Source: Actinopolyspora halophila DSM 43834
Lineage (GTDB): Bacteria; Actinomycetota; Actinomycetes; Mycobacteriales; Pseudonocardiaceae
Assembly (NCBI RefSeq): GCF_000371785.1
Contig: NZ_AQUI01000002.1
Span: 3,823,276-3,887,275 of the forward strand
DNA length: 64,000 bases
Direction: 5' to 3'
The translations under genes were made by a program, and so were the position numbers. Position 1 is the stretch's first letter. Each line of letters starts with the position of its first letter. The notes below the pieces were generated by a model, which saw only the letters and a list, made by a program, of their open reading frames with translations, was not told the DNA's origin and did not search any database. This document shows positions 53,121 through 63,515 of this stretch, piece after piece.

Positions 53121-54205
53121 GGGGCGTCCCCCGCGGCCGCTCGGTCGTCCTCAGCGGACCCACTGCTAGAGGTGGTCGGAGTCAGATGAGCTCGGCCTCA
53201 CACAGCGGGCACGTCCCCTGTGGTGCGGCTACGTTTGACGTGCTCCCCGTTGTGGGCGCCGGAGGGTTCCGCGCGGCCCGCGCCGCGCGCGGAGCGGCAC
53301 GCCCTCGCGGGGTTCCACGGCTTCCTGCTTCAGCGTCTACCGCCTGCGTAGCAGGTGGATCGAGAACCCGTCGGTGTGCGATCGGGCTGCCCGGCGCGCC
53401 CGCCCGTCAGCGAGTCGACGAACTTCTCGTATGCCGGTCGCAGTCCCCGGAGTGCTTGCCGAAGCACGATGTTCGAGCACTGGCCGAGCCGGGCGTTCGG
53501 CGGTGCGCTTCGCGTCCGTGATCAACCTGCGTTGCAACACCGTTCCGGGCGGGGGCTTCGTCCCGGCCTGGTAAGCGTCGCGGCGGGCACGCCCGCGTCG
53601 TCGAACACCACGCGGGTGGCCGAACGCCTGTGCAAGCACCTGACACTGCCCCGGGACGGGGTGGATCCGGCAGCGGCACCGAAACCGGTGAACAGCCTCA
53701 ACGGCACGGCCTCACAGCGACTCAAACAGCACTTCCGCATGCGCACTCACCGAAGGCGCCCATGGCCGCCGTCCTCCTTCACCGCCCTGTGGCCGAGCAC
53801 CACCGAGCATCATCCGACACCACGTGGACAACCAGCGACACTCTTCGTGATGTACCCGACCACAAACACCCCTGACCGGCCCACTCCAACCCGAAAGCCG
53901 GAACCCGCACCGACTCAACCCCGGTCATCGCGTTCGGCGGACGAACACGGGGCCCTCGGGCACCTTCCTACTGTGAGCGCCGAGCTACGAGGGCGCCCCA
54001 GCGAACACCGTTCGGAAGAGCGGGAGAGACCCGCGACGGCACGCCGATGGACAGGTCCCGGAATTTGACTTGAAGTGCAGTTGAAATTCTAGCGTCGAAC
54101 TTGGGGCGCACGACCTCGCCCGTGGCGGTTGCACGGGGCTTGTGCCGTTGTGCGGCAATGATCGTCCGCCTCGTTGACGACTCGGTTCAGGAGGGGAGAA
54201 CAGGC
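53121..54205. other. 1.1-kb gene-poor region
   Basis: All six frames contain open stretches but none has recognisable motifs, a ribosome-binding site or consistent codon bias. It looks like decayed coding DNA continuing from the dehydratase fragment. The last 140 bases hold a TTGACT-like element near 54067 that could be the promoter of the next gene. Confidence 0.5.
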
Positions 54206-55183
54206 ATGCAGATGGTGCAGGCGAGAGGGTTCGGCGGACCGGAGGTGTTGCAGGTGGCCGATGCGCCTGCTCTGACCGCGGGACCGACAGAGGTGGTGGT
54301 GAAGGTCTCGACCGCCGACGTGCTGGCAATCGACGTGGCGCTCCGCAAGGGTGAGGGGCGCGAGCTCTTCTCCGTCGAACCGCCCTTTGTTCCCGGTACC
54401 GGCGTAGGTGGGACGGTGATCTCCGTCGGCGACGAGGTGGATGTCGCCTGGGTAGGCCAACGGGTCGTCGCGATCACCGGTGTGATGGGCGGGTACGCCG
54501 AGCAGGCCGTGATTGCCGAGCGGGAGCTGGTAGTCGTACCCGACGAACTGGAACTCGACACGGCGACGGCGCTGATCAACGATGGACGCACGGCGTTGGC
54601 CCTTCTCGAGGCAGGTGACATCCGACCCCGGGAATGGGTGCTGGTTCTGCCCGGGGCCAGTGGTCTGGGTCTGGTGCTGATCCAACTCGCTCGCGCGTGC
54701 GGCGCTCGGGTGATAGCGGGCGCACGCGGTACGACTAAACTGGATCTCGCCCTCCAGGCGGGCGCCGAAGCCACCGTGGACTACGCACACCCGGATTCGG
54801 CCACGCGGTTGCGCGAGGCCACCGGCGGCAGTGGGATCGATGTCGTCTTCGACGGCGTCGGCGGACATTTCGGGCGAACGGCGTTCGAGGCGACCGCGCG
54901 CGGCGGACGGTTCATCGGCTACGGCGACTCCAGCGGTGCCCCCACTGAGTACAGCGCGGACGAGGCCCAGGACGGCGGCGTGCGCGTCCTGGGGCCCGAA
55001 CTGGTCCACATCGGAGGAACCGACAAAGCGAAACGGCTGGCTGAGCAGGCCGTGAACCAGGCGACCGCAGGACAGGTTCGACCCATCGTCGGGCAGACTT
55101 TCCCGCTGGAGCGGGCCGCCGACGCACACGCGGCCGTCGAGAACCGCACGGCAGTCGGAAAAACCCTGCTGTTCATCCCCTGA
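54206..55183 (+). CDS. Zinc-free MDR oxidoreductase
   Basis: 325 residues: MQMVQARGFGGPEVLQVADA, VPGTGVGGTVISVGDEVDVA, the cofactor motif LPGASGLGLVLIQLARACGA and the C-terminal TFPLERAADAHAAVENRTAV. NADPH-dependent quinone/enone reductase-like. The ATG at 54206 has GGAGGGGAGAAC upstream. Base use and lone position next to decayed DNA suggest an acquired or rearranged gene; substrate unknown. Confidence 0.88.
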   Translation: MQMVQARGFGGPEVLQVADAPALTAGPTEVVVKVSTADVLAIDVALRKGEGRELFSVEPPFVPGTGVGGTVISVGDEVDVAWVGQRVVAITGVMGGYAEQAVIAERELVVVPDELELDTATALINDGRTALALLEAGDIRPREWVLVLPGASGLGLVLIQLARACGARVIAGARGTTKLDLALQAGAEATVDYAHPDSATRLREATGGSGIDVVFDGVGGHFGRTAFEATARGGRFIGYGDSSGAPTEYSADEAQDGGVRVLGPELVHIGGTDKAKRLAEQAVNQATAGQVRPIVGQTFPLERAADAHAAVENRTAVGKTLLFIP

Positions 55184-55293
55184 CACCCGCGCGGATCGGG
55201 CGAGTGCCAGCTCGGTCGGGTCGGTCGACGGACAAGCGGCGCAGCCGCTTGCCACCACCCGAGCGAACCAAGCCGCGCGGACACCGAGTCCCC

Positions 55294-56319
55294 TCACCGC
55301 CGCGGCGGGCGATAGCTCTCCATCCGCCGCAGCAACGACCTGATGCGCAGGGCGTACAGCGGGGACAGCGCGTAACCGGGGAAGCTGGCGAACCAGCTGG
55401 CACTGCCCAGGCTGACCGCGTCGGCCCCGGCCCAGAAGTACTCGCGGCAGTCGTCGAAGGTGCGGATCCCCCCGGTCGCGATGATCGGCAGGGTCACTCC
55501 CGCGTCCCGCAGCTCGGAGATCACCCGCAGGCCGATCGGCTTGATCGCCCGGCCGGAAAGCCCCCCGAACCCGTTGGCCAACAACGGGGCACCCGTCCGC
55601 GGGTCCAGCCGCAGCCCCTTCACGGTGTTGATCGCGGTCAGCGCGGACACACCGTGCCGCGCCGCCAACTTGGCGTGCTGCAGGTAGTCGTAGTCCGGGG
55701 AGAGCTTGAGGATGACGGGGTGGTTGCTGCGCGGGACGGCCTCGGACAGCACCGACTCGATGATCGCGTTGAAGTCGAAGTTGACGTTGTGGCAGGAGAC
55801 GTTGAACTCGACGGCCGCGATCTCCCCGGCCGGGACGGCGGCGTTGATCCTGTCCACCAGGGTGACGAACTCCTCGGTCGAGAACCCACCGACCGAGATG
55901 ATCGTGTTCTGCCCCCTGGTGCGCGGGTAGTAGTCCCGCAGGTAGGAGTCGATGCCCACGTTGCACCAGCCGAAGGCGTTCAACCAGCCACCGTCGACCT
56001 GTCGCAGGGCCCGTCCGTAGTACTTCAGCAGCCCGGGAAGTTCCCGCAGCGACCACACGTCCTTGGTCGTGAAGTGCCCCTCGCGGGGTTCGACCGTCAG
56101 CGTGCGGGTCGTCACGGCGCCGAAGCGGTCCAGCGGGACGAGCTGCGAGATGGGGCTCATGCCGTACGGGATGAGTTTGGAGTTGGCCACTCCGTAGCCG
56201 AGCAGACTGGAGGAGGTCACCAGGCGGTTCCGGAGTTTCACATCCCCCAACCGCACGTGTGGACCCGCGGTCTCGTCGGCTCGAACCAACCGCAGGTTGC
56301 GCTCCTGGGCCAAGCTCAC
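55294..56319 (-). CDS. Dihydroorotate dehydrogenase-like FMN enzyme
   Basis: 341 residues of the DHOD barrel: VRLGDVKLRNRLVTSSSLLG, AAVEFNVSCHNVNFDF (counterpart of the ELNxSCPN motif), NGFGGLSGRAIKPIGLRVIS and PIIATGGIRTFDDCREYFWA with GADAVSLGSASW for FMN phosphate. The start chosen is GTG 56319, which has AGGAGAGAG before it, giving VSLAQERNLRL. Whether it is the pyrimidine-pathway PyrD or a paralog is unclear, since no other pyr gene is nearby. Confidence 0.85.
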   Translation of the reverse strand: MSLAQERNLRLVRADETAGPHVRLGDVKLRNRLVTSSSLLGYGVANSKLIPYGMSPISQLVPLDRFGAVTTRTLTVEPREGHFTTKDVWSLRELPGLLKYYGRALRQVDGGWLNAFGWCNVGIDSYLRDYYPRTRGQNTIISVGGFSTEEFVTLVDRINAAVPAGEIAAVEFNVSCHNVNFDFNAIIESVLSEAVPRSNHPVILKLSPDYDYLQHAKLAARHGVSALTAINTVKGLRLDPRTGAPLLANGFGGLSGRAIKPIGLRVISELRDAGVTLPIIATGGIRTFDDCREYFWAGADAVSLGSASWFASFPGYALSPLYALRIRSLLRRMESYRPPRR

Positions 56320-56448
56320 GATCTCTCTCCTCACCGCCTGCACGGCGCCCGGTTCGGTGTCACCACGACCATTCTCCCCCACACCGGGACCGCTCCCCGC
56401 ACCGTGGGTGATCGGAGTTCGAAAAGCCCCACCCGGTGTCGGCCCCGA

Positions 56449-56907
56449 CTACTCGAGCTGGCCGATCCTGCGCCGCAGTGCCCTCAGCTCGCGCATGGCC
56501 CGGACCGCGTGCTCACCGTCGAAGGACTGGATCGCCGTGATCGCCTCGTACTCGTCGTCGGGAAGTTCCAGCCGCGCGCAGCTGGCTCCCTCCGGGAAGC
56601 TGATCCCCAGGACGTCGGACCACGCGTACTGGCGGGTCAGGATCGAGTTGCGCACCTCCACGCCGTTCTCGTCGGCACGCAACCGCGGACGAACGGTCAG
56701 CAGGATCAGCCCGGCCAGCACCGCCCCGATGCCCACCATCGATACCTGGTCCGAAACGGTGAGCAACAGCCCCGAAGACGTTCGGCGCAGCAGCAGAGCG
56801 GCAATGACGCAGACGATCAGCACCACGGCAGCGGCGGGAATCGCCACCCTGCGCACTCGCAGGGGGCGCACCTGAACCACGCCGTCCGTCCCGGTGGAGG
56901 TACTCAC
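56449..56907 (-). CDS. PH-domain membrane protein (Rv1417-like)
   Basis: 152 residues: two transmembrane helices (AAAVVLIVCVIAALLL, VSMVGIGAVLAGLILLTV) and a bacterial PH-like domain (LRADENGVEVRNSILTRQYA, WSDVLGISFPEG). It is joined to ribH by a GTGA overlap. A gene of this kind next to ribH is conserved in actinobacteria; function unknown. Confidence 0.87.
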   Translation of the reverse strand: MSTSTGTDGVVQVRPLRVRRVAIPAAAVVLIVCVIAALLLRRTSSGLLLTVSDQVSMVGIGAVLAGLILLTVRPRLRADENGVEVRNSILTRQYAWSDVLGISFPEGASCARLELPDDEYEAITAIQSFDGEHAVRAMRELRALRRRIGQLE

Positions 56908-57404
56908 AGGAACCCTCGCTCGTTGCTGTAGTCACCACGAAGTTCGCGCAGCACCAGCGCCGTGTCCAACGCCGCCGCCGTGGCCTCGAACCCCTTGTCC
57001 TCGACGGAACCCTCGAAACCGGCGCGCTCCACGGCCTGCTCCCTGGTGTCCACCGTCAGAACACCGTTGCCCACGGCCGTCGCCTCGTCGAGGGCGACCC
57101 TGCCGAGACCGGAGGTGACCGATTCGCAGACGTACTCGAAGTGCGGGGTTCCGCCGCGGATGACCACTCCCAGTGCGACGACCGCGTCGTAGTCGTGCGC
57201 CAGCTGCTGGGACACCAGGGGCAACTCCATGGACCCGGGAACGCGTACCACCCTCGGTTCCACGGTGCCCGCTTCCCCGGCCGCGTCCAGCGCACGCCGC
57301 AGCATCCGCTCCGCGATCTCGGTGTGCCAGCGAATGGCCACGATCGCGGGCCGCAGGTCCGGAGCGTGCGGGACCCGCACCTGTGGTCTTCCCTCGCCGC
57401 TCAT
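56904..57404 (-). CDS. ribH: 6,7-dimethyl-8-ribityllumazine synthase
   Basis: 166 residues. Condenses the ribBA-derived butanone phosphate with the RibD product. Motifs: [49 protein letters not shown] and [16 protein letters not shown] with the catalytic His in TPHFEY. The start ATG overlaps the ribBA stop (ATGA). Confidence 0.96.
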   Translation of the reverse strand: MSGEGRPQVRVPHAPDLRPAIVAIRWHTEIAERMLRRALDAAGEAGTVEPRVVRVPGSMELPLVSQQLAHDYDAVVALGVVIRGGTPHFEYVCESVTSGLGRVALDEATAVGNGVLTVDTREQAVERAGFEGSVEDKGFEATAAALDTALVLRELRGDYSNERGFL

Positions 57405-58714
57405 GCCGTCACCCCCGAACCGTCACCCAGTGAGGAGTCCTCACCGTCGTCCAGATACTGCAGTTCGTGCCCCATCCGGTCCCGTTTGGTCCGCAGGTAG
57501 CGCAGGTTCTCCGCGTTGGGGCGCACCGGCAGGGGTTCCCTGCCCACGATACGCAGCCCGTAGCTCTCCAGACCGATGCGCTTGTCCGGATTGTTGGTCA
57601 GCAGGCGCATGGAACGGATGCCCAGGTCCGCGAGGATCTGGGCTCCCTGGCCGTAGTCGCGCCCGTCCACCGCCATCCCCAGCTCCAGGTTCGCGTCCAC
57701 GGTGTCGGCACCGGCGTCCTGCAGCTGGTAGGCCTGCAACTTGTGCATCAGGCCGATACCCCGGCCCTCGTGACCGCGCATGTACAGCACCACGCCGCGC
57801 CCCGCTTCGGCCACCTTGGCCAGCGCCGCGTCGAGCTGGGGGCCGCAGTCGCAGCGCAGCGACCCGAGCACGTCACCGGTCAGGCACTCGGAGTGCACCC
57901 GGACGAGGATGTCCTCGCCGTCCCCGATCTCGCCGTAGACCAGCGCCAGGTGTTCGATGCCGTCCAGCAGGCTGTCGTAGCCGAAGGTGCGGAAAGTGCC
58001 GTGCTCGGTCGGGATGCGCGCCTCCGCGACCAGTTGGACCTGCTTCTCGAAGCGCCTGCGGTAGGCGATCAGGTCCGCGATGGTGATCAGCGCGAGATCG
58101 TGCTCGGAGGCGAAGACCTCGAGCTCGTCGCGCTTGGCCATCTCGCCCTCGCTCTTCTCGCTGACGATCTCGCAGAGCACCCCGGCCGAGCGCAGCCCGG
58201 CGATCCGGGCCAGGTCGACGGCGGCCTCGGTGTGTCCGGAACGCCGCAGCACCCCGCCCTCCCTGGCGCGCAGCGGAACCACGTGCCCGGGCCGGTTGAG
58301 GTCGGCCGCCACCGAGTTCTCGGCAGCGAGCACGTTGATGGTGCGCGCGCGGTCCGCGGCCGATATTCCGGTGCTCACCCCGTTGGCCGCGTCGACCGTG
58401 ACCGTGTAGGCGGTGCCGTGCAGGTCCTGGTTGGCGTGATACATCGGGGGCAGGTCGAGCCGGTCGCAGTCCTGCCCGGTCAGCGCGGCGCAGACGTATC
58501 CCGAGGTGTAGCGCACCATGAAGGCGAGCAGCTCCGGCGTCGCCTTCTCCGCCGCGAAGATCAGGTCGCCTTCGTTCTCCCGGTCCTCGTCGTCGACCAC
58601 CACCACGGGCCTGCCCGCGGCGATGTCGGCCAGCGCACGGTCGATGTCGGCGAACCTCGTGTCGCTGGCTTGTTGCGTGTTCTTGTCGTGGGGGGTCGAC
58701 TCGTTCGAGTTCAC
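57401..58714 (-). CDS. ribBA: Bifunctional 3,4-dihydroxy-2-butanone-4-phosphate synthase / GTP cyclohydrolase II
   Basis: 437 residues. N-terminal DHBP synthase ([37 protein letters not shown]) and C-terminal cyclohydrolase II with zinc cysteines ([20 protein letters not shown]), [12 protein letters not shown] and [17 protein letters not shown]. It supplies both branches of riboflavin synthesis. GTG start; five bases separate it from ribE. Confidence 0.97.
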   Translation of the reverse strand: MNSNESTPHDKNTQQASDTRFADIDRALADIAAGRPVVVVDDEDRENEGDLIFAAEKATPELLAFMVRYTSGYVCAALTGQDCDRLDLPPMYHANQDLHGTAYTVTVDAANGVSTGISAADRARTINVLAAENSVAADLNRPGHVVPLRAREGGVLRRSGHTEAAVDLARIAGLRSAGVLCEIVSEKSEGEMAKRDELEVFASEHDLALITIADLIAYRRRFEKQVQLVAEARIPTEHGTFRTFGYDSLLDGIEHLALVYGEIGDGEDILVRVHSECLTGDVLGSLRCDCGPQLDAALAKVAEAGRGVVLYMRGHEGRGIGLMHKLQAYQLQDAGADTVDANLELGMAVDGRDYGQGAQILADLGIRSMRLLTNNPDKRIGLESYGLRIVGREPLPVRPNAENLRYLRTKRDRMGHELQYLDDGEDSSLGDGSGVTA

Positions 58715-58719
58715 CGCGC

Positions 58720-59361
58720 TTACTCCCTGCCTTCGCCGTTGTCCACCGCGCCTGATACCCCGGTACGGGTGAGCTGGTCGAGTTGAGGGCCCAACAGCCG
58801 CTCCACGTGCTTGGCCAGCGCGTCGACCTCGATGTTGACCCTGTCCCCCTGCGCACGCCTACCCAGCGTGGTCTCTTCGAGAGTGGTCGGGATCAGTGCC
58901 ACGCTGAACTCCTGCTCACCGGCTTCGACGACGGTCAACGACACGCCGTCGACGGTGATCGACCCCTTCTCCACGAGATATCTGGACAGCCGCTCGGGGA
59001 TGGAGATCCTGATCAGCCCGTCCGCTTCCGCTCCGGACACGATCCCCGTCGCGTCCACGTGCCCCTGCACGATGTGGCCGCCCAACCGATCGCCGAGCGC
59101 CATGGCGCGTTCGAGGTTGACCCGATCACCCGCCTTCAGCGCACCGAGTGTGGAACGACGCAGGGTCTCGTCGACCACGTCGACCGTGAACCGTCCCTCG
59201 GGCGTTCCGGCCACTGTCAGGCACACTCCGTCGACGGCGATGGAGTCACCGTGGGAGGCGTCGGCGGTGACCGTGGGCGCGATCACGGAGAGTCGCGCCC
59301 CTCCGGACACGGGGTCGACAGCGGCTACCTCACCGAGTTCCTCCACGATTCCGGTGAACAC
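58720..59361 (-). CDS. ribE: Riboflavin synthase alpha chain
   Basis: 213 residues made of two homologous beta-barrel halves: [12 protein letters not shown] with [12 protein letters not shown], then [11 protein letters not shown] with [12 protein letters not shown]. It dismutates two lumazines to riboflavin. A GGAGGGTG ribosome-binding site precedes the ATG. No FMN riboswitch is recognisable in the 140 bases upstream. Confidence 0.96.
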   Translation of the reverse strand: MFTGIVEELGEVAAVDPVSGGARLSVIAPTVTADASHGDSIAVDGVCLTVAGTPEGRFTVDVVDETLRRSTLGALKAGDRVNLERAMALGDRLGGHIVQGHVDATGIVSGAEADGLIRISIPERLSRYLVEKGSITVDGVSLTVVEAGEQEFSVALIPTTLEETTLGRRAQGDRVNIEVDALAKHVERLLGPQLDQLTRTGVSGAVDNGEGRE

Positions 59362-59501
59362 GTGACACCCTCCTTTGGGCGATCCCGTTGGCCTAGCGTG
59401 GTCCCCTCACGGGTGAACCCGGGGTGAGCACGGTACCCGACGTGCGGCCGTCATCCCGTTCCCCGCGCGGCAGGCCGCGAACCGAGGCCGCTGCTTCCAC
59501 T

Positions 59502-60539
59502 CTATCCTTCCGCGGGAACAGCACTGATCCACACGTCCGGCCCACACATGGTGACCCGTTCGAAGTAAAAGCGCCATGCCCACGAGATGCTCACCACGCC
59601 CGCTTCCCCCAGCGCGGACTTTCCCGAGCCGAGCAGCGCCGGGGCCACGAAAGCCTGAACCAGGTCCACCAGTCCGGCCCGCAGGAAGGCCCCGGCCAGC
59701 GTCGGTCCTCCCTCGAGGAAGACCTCCACGACCCCGCTGTCCGCGAGCGCGCGCAGCGCGCCCTCGGGATCACCACCAGGAAGGCGCAGGGTGGGCGCCG
59801 CGTCGTCGAGCACCTTGGCCCCTGCGGGAACCTCCCGGTCACCGAGAACCACCCGCAACGGTTGGTCCGGCACCGGGGCACCGTGCTCGTCCCGCACGGT
59901 CAGGCTCGGATCGTCGGCCAGCACCGTTCCGGTTCCGGCCACGACCGCGTCGCACTTCGCCCGGAGCCGGTGCACCTCCGCACGTGCCTCGGGAGAGGTG
60001 ATCCACTGGCTGGTCCCGTCCGCCGCGGCGGAACGCCCGTCGAGACTCGCGGCGTACTTCCAGGTGACGTGCGCACGACCGGTACGCACGAAGTGCAGCC
60101 AACCGCGAAGCGCCCCACCGGAGACCTCCTCGGCGAGCACCCCGCCCGCCACGTCGACCCCGGCCCGCTCCAGCTCGCGGGCGCCCCCGCAGGCCCGCGG
60201 ACTCGGGTCGGACACCGCGTACACGAGCCCGCCGATGCCCGCCGCGCGCAACGCCGCCGCGCACGCCCCGGTTCTGCCGGTGTGCGCGCAGGGCTCGAGC
60301 GTCACCACCGCCGTCCCGCCGCGCGCACGGGAGCCTGCTTCCTCCAGAGCGACCACCTCGGCGTGCGGACCGCCCGGCGGCCGCGTGGCCCCGCTACCGG
60401 CGATCTCCCCCTCGGAGTCGAGGATCACGCATCCCACCGGCGGGTTGGGGCTGGTGCTGCCGTGCACTCCCTCGGCCAGTTCGGCGGCGCGCCGCATGGC
60501 GGCGAGCACCCCCGGGGCGTGGGCCCGCTCCGGAGGCAT
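59502..60539 (-). CDS. ribD: Bifunctional diaminohydroxyphosphoribosylaminopyrimidine deaminase / reductase
   Basis: 345 residues. Deaminase zinc motif (GGPHAEVVALEEAG and LEPCAHTGRTGACAAAL) and reductase domain (HVTWKYAASLDGRSAAADG, VVAGTGTVLADDP, VFLEGGPTLAGAFLRAGLVD). The start ATG shares one base with the rpe stop (TGATG), so it is coupled to rpe. The C-terminus is complete. Confidence 0.95.
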   Translation of the reverse strand: MPPERAHAPGVLAAMRRAAELAEGVHGSTSPNPPVGCVILDSEGEIAGSGATRPPGGPHAEVVALEEAGSRARGGTAVVTLEPCAHTGRTGACAAALRAAGIGGLVYAVSDPSPRACGGARELERAGVDVAGGVLAEEVSGGALRGWLHFVRTGRAHVTWKYAASLDGRSAAADGTSQWITSPEARAEVHRLRAKCDAVVAGTGTVLADDPSLTVRDEHGAPVPDQPLRVVLGDREVPAGAKVLDDAAPTLRLPGGDPEGALRALADSGVVEVFLEGGPTLAGAFLRAGLVDLVQAFVAPALLGSGKSALGEAGVVSISWAWRFYFERVTMCGPDVWISAVPAEG

Positions 60540-61222
60540 CAACGGGGTCCGTGGGCCGCGGCCTGGGAGCGCAGGCGTTCCACGGCCCCGGTCGGGTCCT
60601 CGGCGCCGTAGACGGCCGAGCCGGCCACGAAGCAGTCCACACCGGCCTCGGCCGCCTGCTCGATCGTTTCGGTGTTGATACCGCCGTCGATCTCGACGAG
60701 CAGGTTCAGATGGCCGGTGTCGACCATCCGGCGCGCGGAGCGCACCTTGTCCAGCACATCGGTGATGAACTTCTGTCCGCCGAACCCGGGCTCCACGGAC
60801 ATGATCAACAGGGTGTCGTAGTGCCGCAGCAGCTCCGTGTAGGGGTCCAACGGGGTGTTCGGCTTGATCGACAGCCCCGCGTTGGATCCGGCCGCGTGCA
60901 GGTTCTTGGCCAGCGCCACCGGGTCCTCGGCCGCCTCGGCGTGCACCGTGACGTTGTGCGCGCCCGCCTCGGCGTAGCCCGGTGCCCACCGGTCGGGGTC
61001 GTCGATCATCAGGTGGCAGTCGAGCGGTGTGGCGGTGCTGTGCAACAACGACTCGACCACGGGAAGCCCCAGGGTGAGGTTCGGGACGAAATGAGCGTCC
61101 ATAACGTCGACGTGCAGCCAGTCGGCACCCTGCCCCGGACCCCCGACAGCGGCCATCTCCTCGGAGAGCCGAGCGAAGTCCGCGGACAGAATGGACGGCG
61201 CGATCATGGGCTGGTTCGACAC
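60539..61222 (-). CDS. rpe: Ribulose-phosphate 3-epimerase
   Basis: 227 residues. Interconverts ribulose-5-phosphate and xylulose-5-phosphate; ribulose-5-phosphate is also the RibB substrate, which suits its place ahead of the rib genes. Motifs: [72 protein letters not shown] 61222 lies seven bases after a TATCAT box. Confidence 0.96.
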   Translation of the reverse strand: MSNQPMIAPSILSADFARLSEEMAAVGGPGQGADWLHVDVMDAHFVPNLTLGLPVVESLLHSTATPLDCHLMIDDPDRWAPGYAEAGAHNVTVHAEAAEDPVALAKNLHAAGSNAGLSIKPNTPLDPYTELLRHYDTLLIMSVEPGFGGQKFITDVLDKVRSARRMVDTGHLNLLVEIDGGINTETIEQAAEAGVDCFVAGSAVYGAEDPTGAVERLRSQAAAHGPR

Positions 61223-61229
61223 AGTCGGA

Positions 61230-61235
61230 ATGATA
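61230..61235 (-). promoter_or_regulatory. Probable -10 box (TATCAT) of rpe-rib operon, leaderless
   Basis: On the minus strand TATCAT ends seven bases before the GTG of rpe, with no ribosome-binding site. It would drive rpe-ribD and possibly the rest of the riboflavin genes. Confidence 0.55.
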
Positions 61236-61365
61236 GCTCGTCCCGCGCGTCCGCCCACCCCGGGAGAGCGCACCGGTCCGTGTCCCGGCACGATCGACCG
61301 GAAGGGAACCCGTGGCAGCACCCGTGCGGCGCTGTTCCACTGGCACACGACGCGGAGGAGCGGGA

Positions 61366-61878
61366 ATGTCGTTGACCGGGAAAATCCCGCGGGGAGTCCC
61401 GCGCAAGCTGCTGCGCACCCCGATCCACCTCTACCGCCGGAACCTCGGATGGCTGCTCGGCAACAGGTTCGTCTACCTGGTGCACCGTGGCCGCAGCAGC
61501 GGACTGCCGCGCGAAACGGTGCTCGAGGTGGTGCGGCACCGGCCCGCCAGCGGCGAAGTGGTGGTGATCTCGGGGTGGGGCACGAGATCCCACTGGTACC
61601 GCAACATCACCGCGTCCCCCGCACTGGAGGTCCGCATCGGGCGCAGGCGGCACCACCACCCGCGCCAACGGGTTCTCGACGAGACCGAGACCGCCGAGCT
61701 GCTGGCCGGATACGTGCGGAAGCATCCTTTGGCGACGCGGCTGTTGGCCCGCCTGACGGGCTGGCCGATGCTGACTCCGCAAGGACGTGCGGAACTGGCC
61801 CGCACCCTGCCCGCGGTCTCCTTCCTCCCGCGGGAAGCGGAACGGCCCGGCCCGACCGCGGCCGGACCGGGCGACTGA
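61366..61878 (+). CDS. Deazaflavin (F420)-dependent nitroreductase-family protein
   Basis: 170 residues of the DUF385/Ddn fold: an N-terminal helix with basic residues, [40 protein letters not shown] and [19 protein letters not shown]. Related proteins bind F420 and reduce nitro- or enone compounds. The ATG at 61366 has GAGGAGCGGGA upstream. Divergent from rpe. Confidence 0.88.
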   Translation: MSLTGKIPRGVPRKLLRTPIHLYRRNLGWLLGNRFVYLVHRGRSSGLPRETVLEVVRHRPASGEVVVISGWGTRSHWYRNITASPALEVRIGRRRHHHPRQRVLDETETAELLAGYVRKHPLATRLLARLTGWPMLTPQGRAELARTLPAVSFLPREAERPGPTAAGPGD

Positions 61879-61979
61879 ACAGCACTGCCCGAGCTCGGGG
61901 GCGTTCGCTCCGGGAGCGGGCGGGAGCGGGCGGGAGGTCCACTCCGGTGCCTCACCGGAACCGAACCGGAGAGCTCCGG

Positions 61980-63365
61980 TCAGGCGCGTGCTCTGCGCCG
62001 GATGATCCAGTAGACGACCAGCAGCAGCGCGACGAACGGCACGCCTGCCTTCCAGGCCATGCCGAACTGATCCGTGAAAGGGGTCGTCAACAGCACCGCC
62101 AGCACGAACGCCATCGCGAGCACGGTGGTCACCGGAGTGCCCGGCAGCCGCACCGGAGAAGCCGGCAGCCCCTCGGCGGCGCGCTTGCGCCGGAAGGCCA
62201 GCTGGCTGGCGAAAATGATCAACCAGGTCAGCAGTGCCCCGAACAGCGCCAGCCCCAGCAGTGCGGGAAACGCCGTGCTCGGGGACAGCGCGGAAACCGC
62301 CGCGGCCAGCGCGAGCCCGACGGCGGAGAGCACCAGGGCCCTGCGCGGGGTCCCCTGCCTACTCAGCCCGGTGAACCAGCGCGGGGCGTACCCGTCCCTG
62401 GCCAGCGAGTAGGCCATCCGAGTGGTGACGTAGAGGTTCGTGTTCATGGCGGAAAGCGCGGCGGTGAGAATGACGAAGTTCATCACTCCGGCCGCGGCCG
62501 GGATGCCCGCCGTGTCGAACAACCGCACGAAGGGGCTCTGCGTCAGTTCCTCGCCCGTGGAGACGCTGTTCCACGGCAGGATCGACACGATCACGAACAT
62601 GCCGAGCACGTAGAACAGCGCGAGACGCAGCACCATCCCCCGCGCGGCACGCGGCACGTCCCGCGTCGGATTCCTCGACTCGGAGGCCGTGACGGAGACC
62701 GCTTCGGTGCCGAGGTAGGAGAAGGTGACCACGGTCAACGCGAGCCAGACCGCGCCGATCCCGTTCGGCAGGAACCCGCCGTGCTCGGTCAGCGACTCCG
62801 TTCCCGTCGCGGGGGAGCCCGGCAGGCCGAAGAAGATGTAGAAGATCCCGAGCAGCACGAACACCACGATGGTCACGACCTTGATCATGGCGAACCAGTA
62901 CTCGAACTCGCCGAAGTAGCGGACGGCCGAGGCGTTGACCACGAGCATGATCACCGAGAAGGCCACCACCGGCATCCACAGCGGGATCTCCGGGTACCAG
63001 AACCGGAAGTAGATGCCCGCGGCGACGACCTCGCTGCCTATGTTGACCACCTGGGCTGCCCAGTAGACCCACCGCTGGACGAATCCGGCCAGCCCACCGA
63101 GGTAGCGGTGCGCGATGGCCCCGAAACCGCCAGCCTCCGGGTGCACCACCATCATCTCGGCCAACGCGTAGGCCAAGGCGAGCGCGACGAGCGCGGCGAT
63201 CGCGTAGGCCACCAGCACGGCCGGTCCCGCGATCGATATGGCCAGTCCCGAGCCGAGGAACAGGCCGGTTCCGATCGCACCGCCAACGGCGATCATCCCG
63301 ACCTGCCTGCTGCTGAGATCCCTCCGTAAACCGCTCGCGGACTCTTCCTCCTGTTGTTGCCCCAC
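61980..63365 (-). CDS. Amino acid permease (APC superfamily)
   Basis: 461 residues with twelve hydrophobic helices. The AAT-family start is LSSRQVGMIAVGGAIGTGLF with GSGLAISIAGP; further motifs are MMVVHPEAGGFGAIAHRYLG, TFSYLGTEAVSVTASESRNP and MNTNLYVTTRMAYSLARDG. Imports an amino acid in symport with protons or by exchange; the substrate is not determinable. GTG 63365 was preferred because GGGAGGA lies about seven bases before it. Confidence 0.92.
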   Translation of the reverse strand: MGQQQEEESASGLRRDLSSRQVGMIAVGGAIGTGLFLGSGLAISIAGPAVLVAYAIAALVALALAYALAEMMVVHPEAGGFGAIAHRYLGGLAGFVQRWVYWAAQVVNIGSEVVAAGIYFRFWYPEIPLWMPVVAFSVIMLVVNASAVRYFGEFEYWFAMIKVVTIVVFVLLGIFYIFFGLPGSPATGTESLTEHGGFLPNGIGAVWLALTVVTFSYLGTEAVSVTASESRNPTRDVPRAARGMVLRLALFYVLGMFVIVSILPWNSVSTGEELTQSPFVRLFDTAGIPAAAGVMNFVILTAALSAMNTNLYVTTRMAYSLARDGYAPRWFTGLSRQGTPRRALVLSAVGLALAAAVSALSPSTAFPALLGLALFGALLTWLIIFASQLAFRRKRAAEGLPASPVRLPGTPVTTVLAMAFVLAVLLTTPFTDQFGMAWKAGVPFVALLLVVYWIIRRRARA

Positions 63366-63437
63366 CAGCACTCCTCCCGTGGTCGATCGGCTGCCGGACA
63401 AGCGGCAACAACCTTATTGAAGCTCTCCGCTCGGGTT

Positions 63438-63492
63438 GACGTAGGTGGTCACTCGGCGGAACCTCCCGCGGTCTCGTGAGCGGGCGCCCCGC
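63438..63492 (+). repeat. Degenerate copy E of the dispersed repeat (partial)
   Basis: GTAGGTGGTCACTCGGCGGA, then ACCTCCCGCGGTCTCGTGAG and CGGGCGCCCC, follow the start block of copies A (minus) and C. It lies between the permease start and the deaminase 3' end. Confidence 0.5.
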
Positions 63493-63515
63493 CCCCGGGC
63501 CGCGGTGCCCACCGG

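Noticed and set aside
53200..53340. Possible IS200/IS605-type end
   Set aside because: The sequence superficially resembles the GC-rich end of such elements, but no transposase remnant or defined boundary is visible.
59362..59501. FMN riboswitch upstream of ribE, or upstream of rpe/ribD
   Set aside because: I looked for the conserved RFN core sequence elements on the minus strand and found none.
61191..63329. 712-codon plus-strand frame across the permease region
   Set aside because: Its composition is an antisense artefact and it overlaps two genes with clear family motifs.
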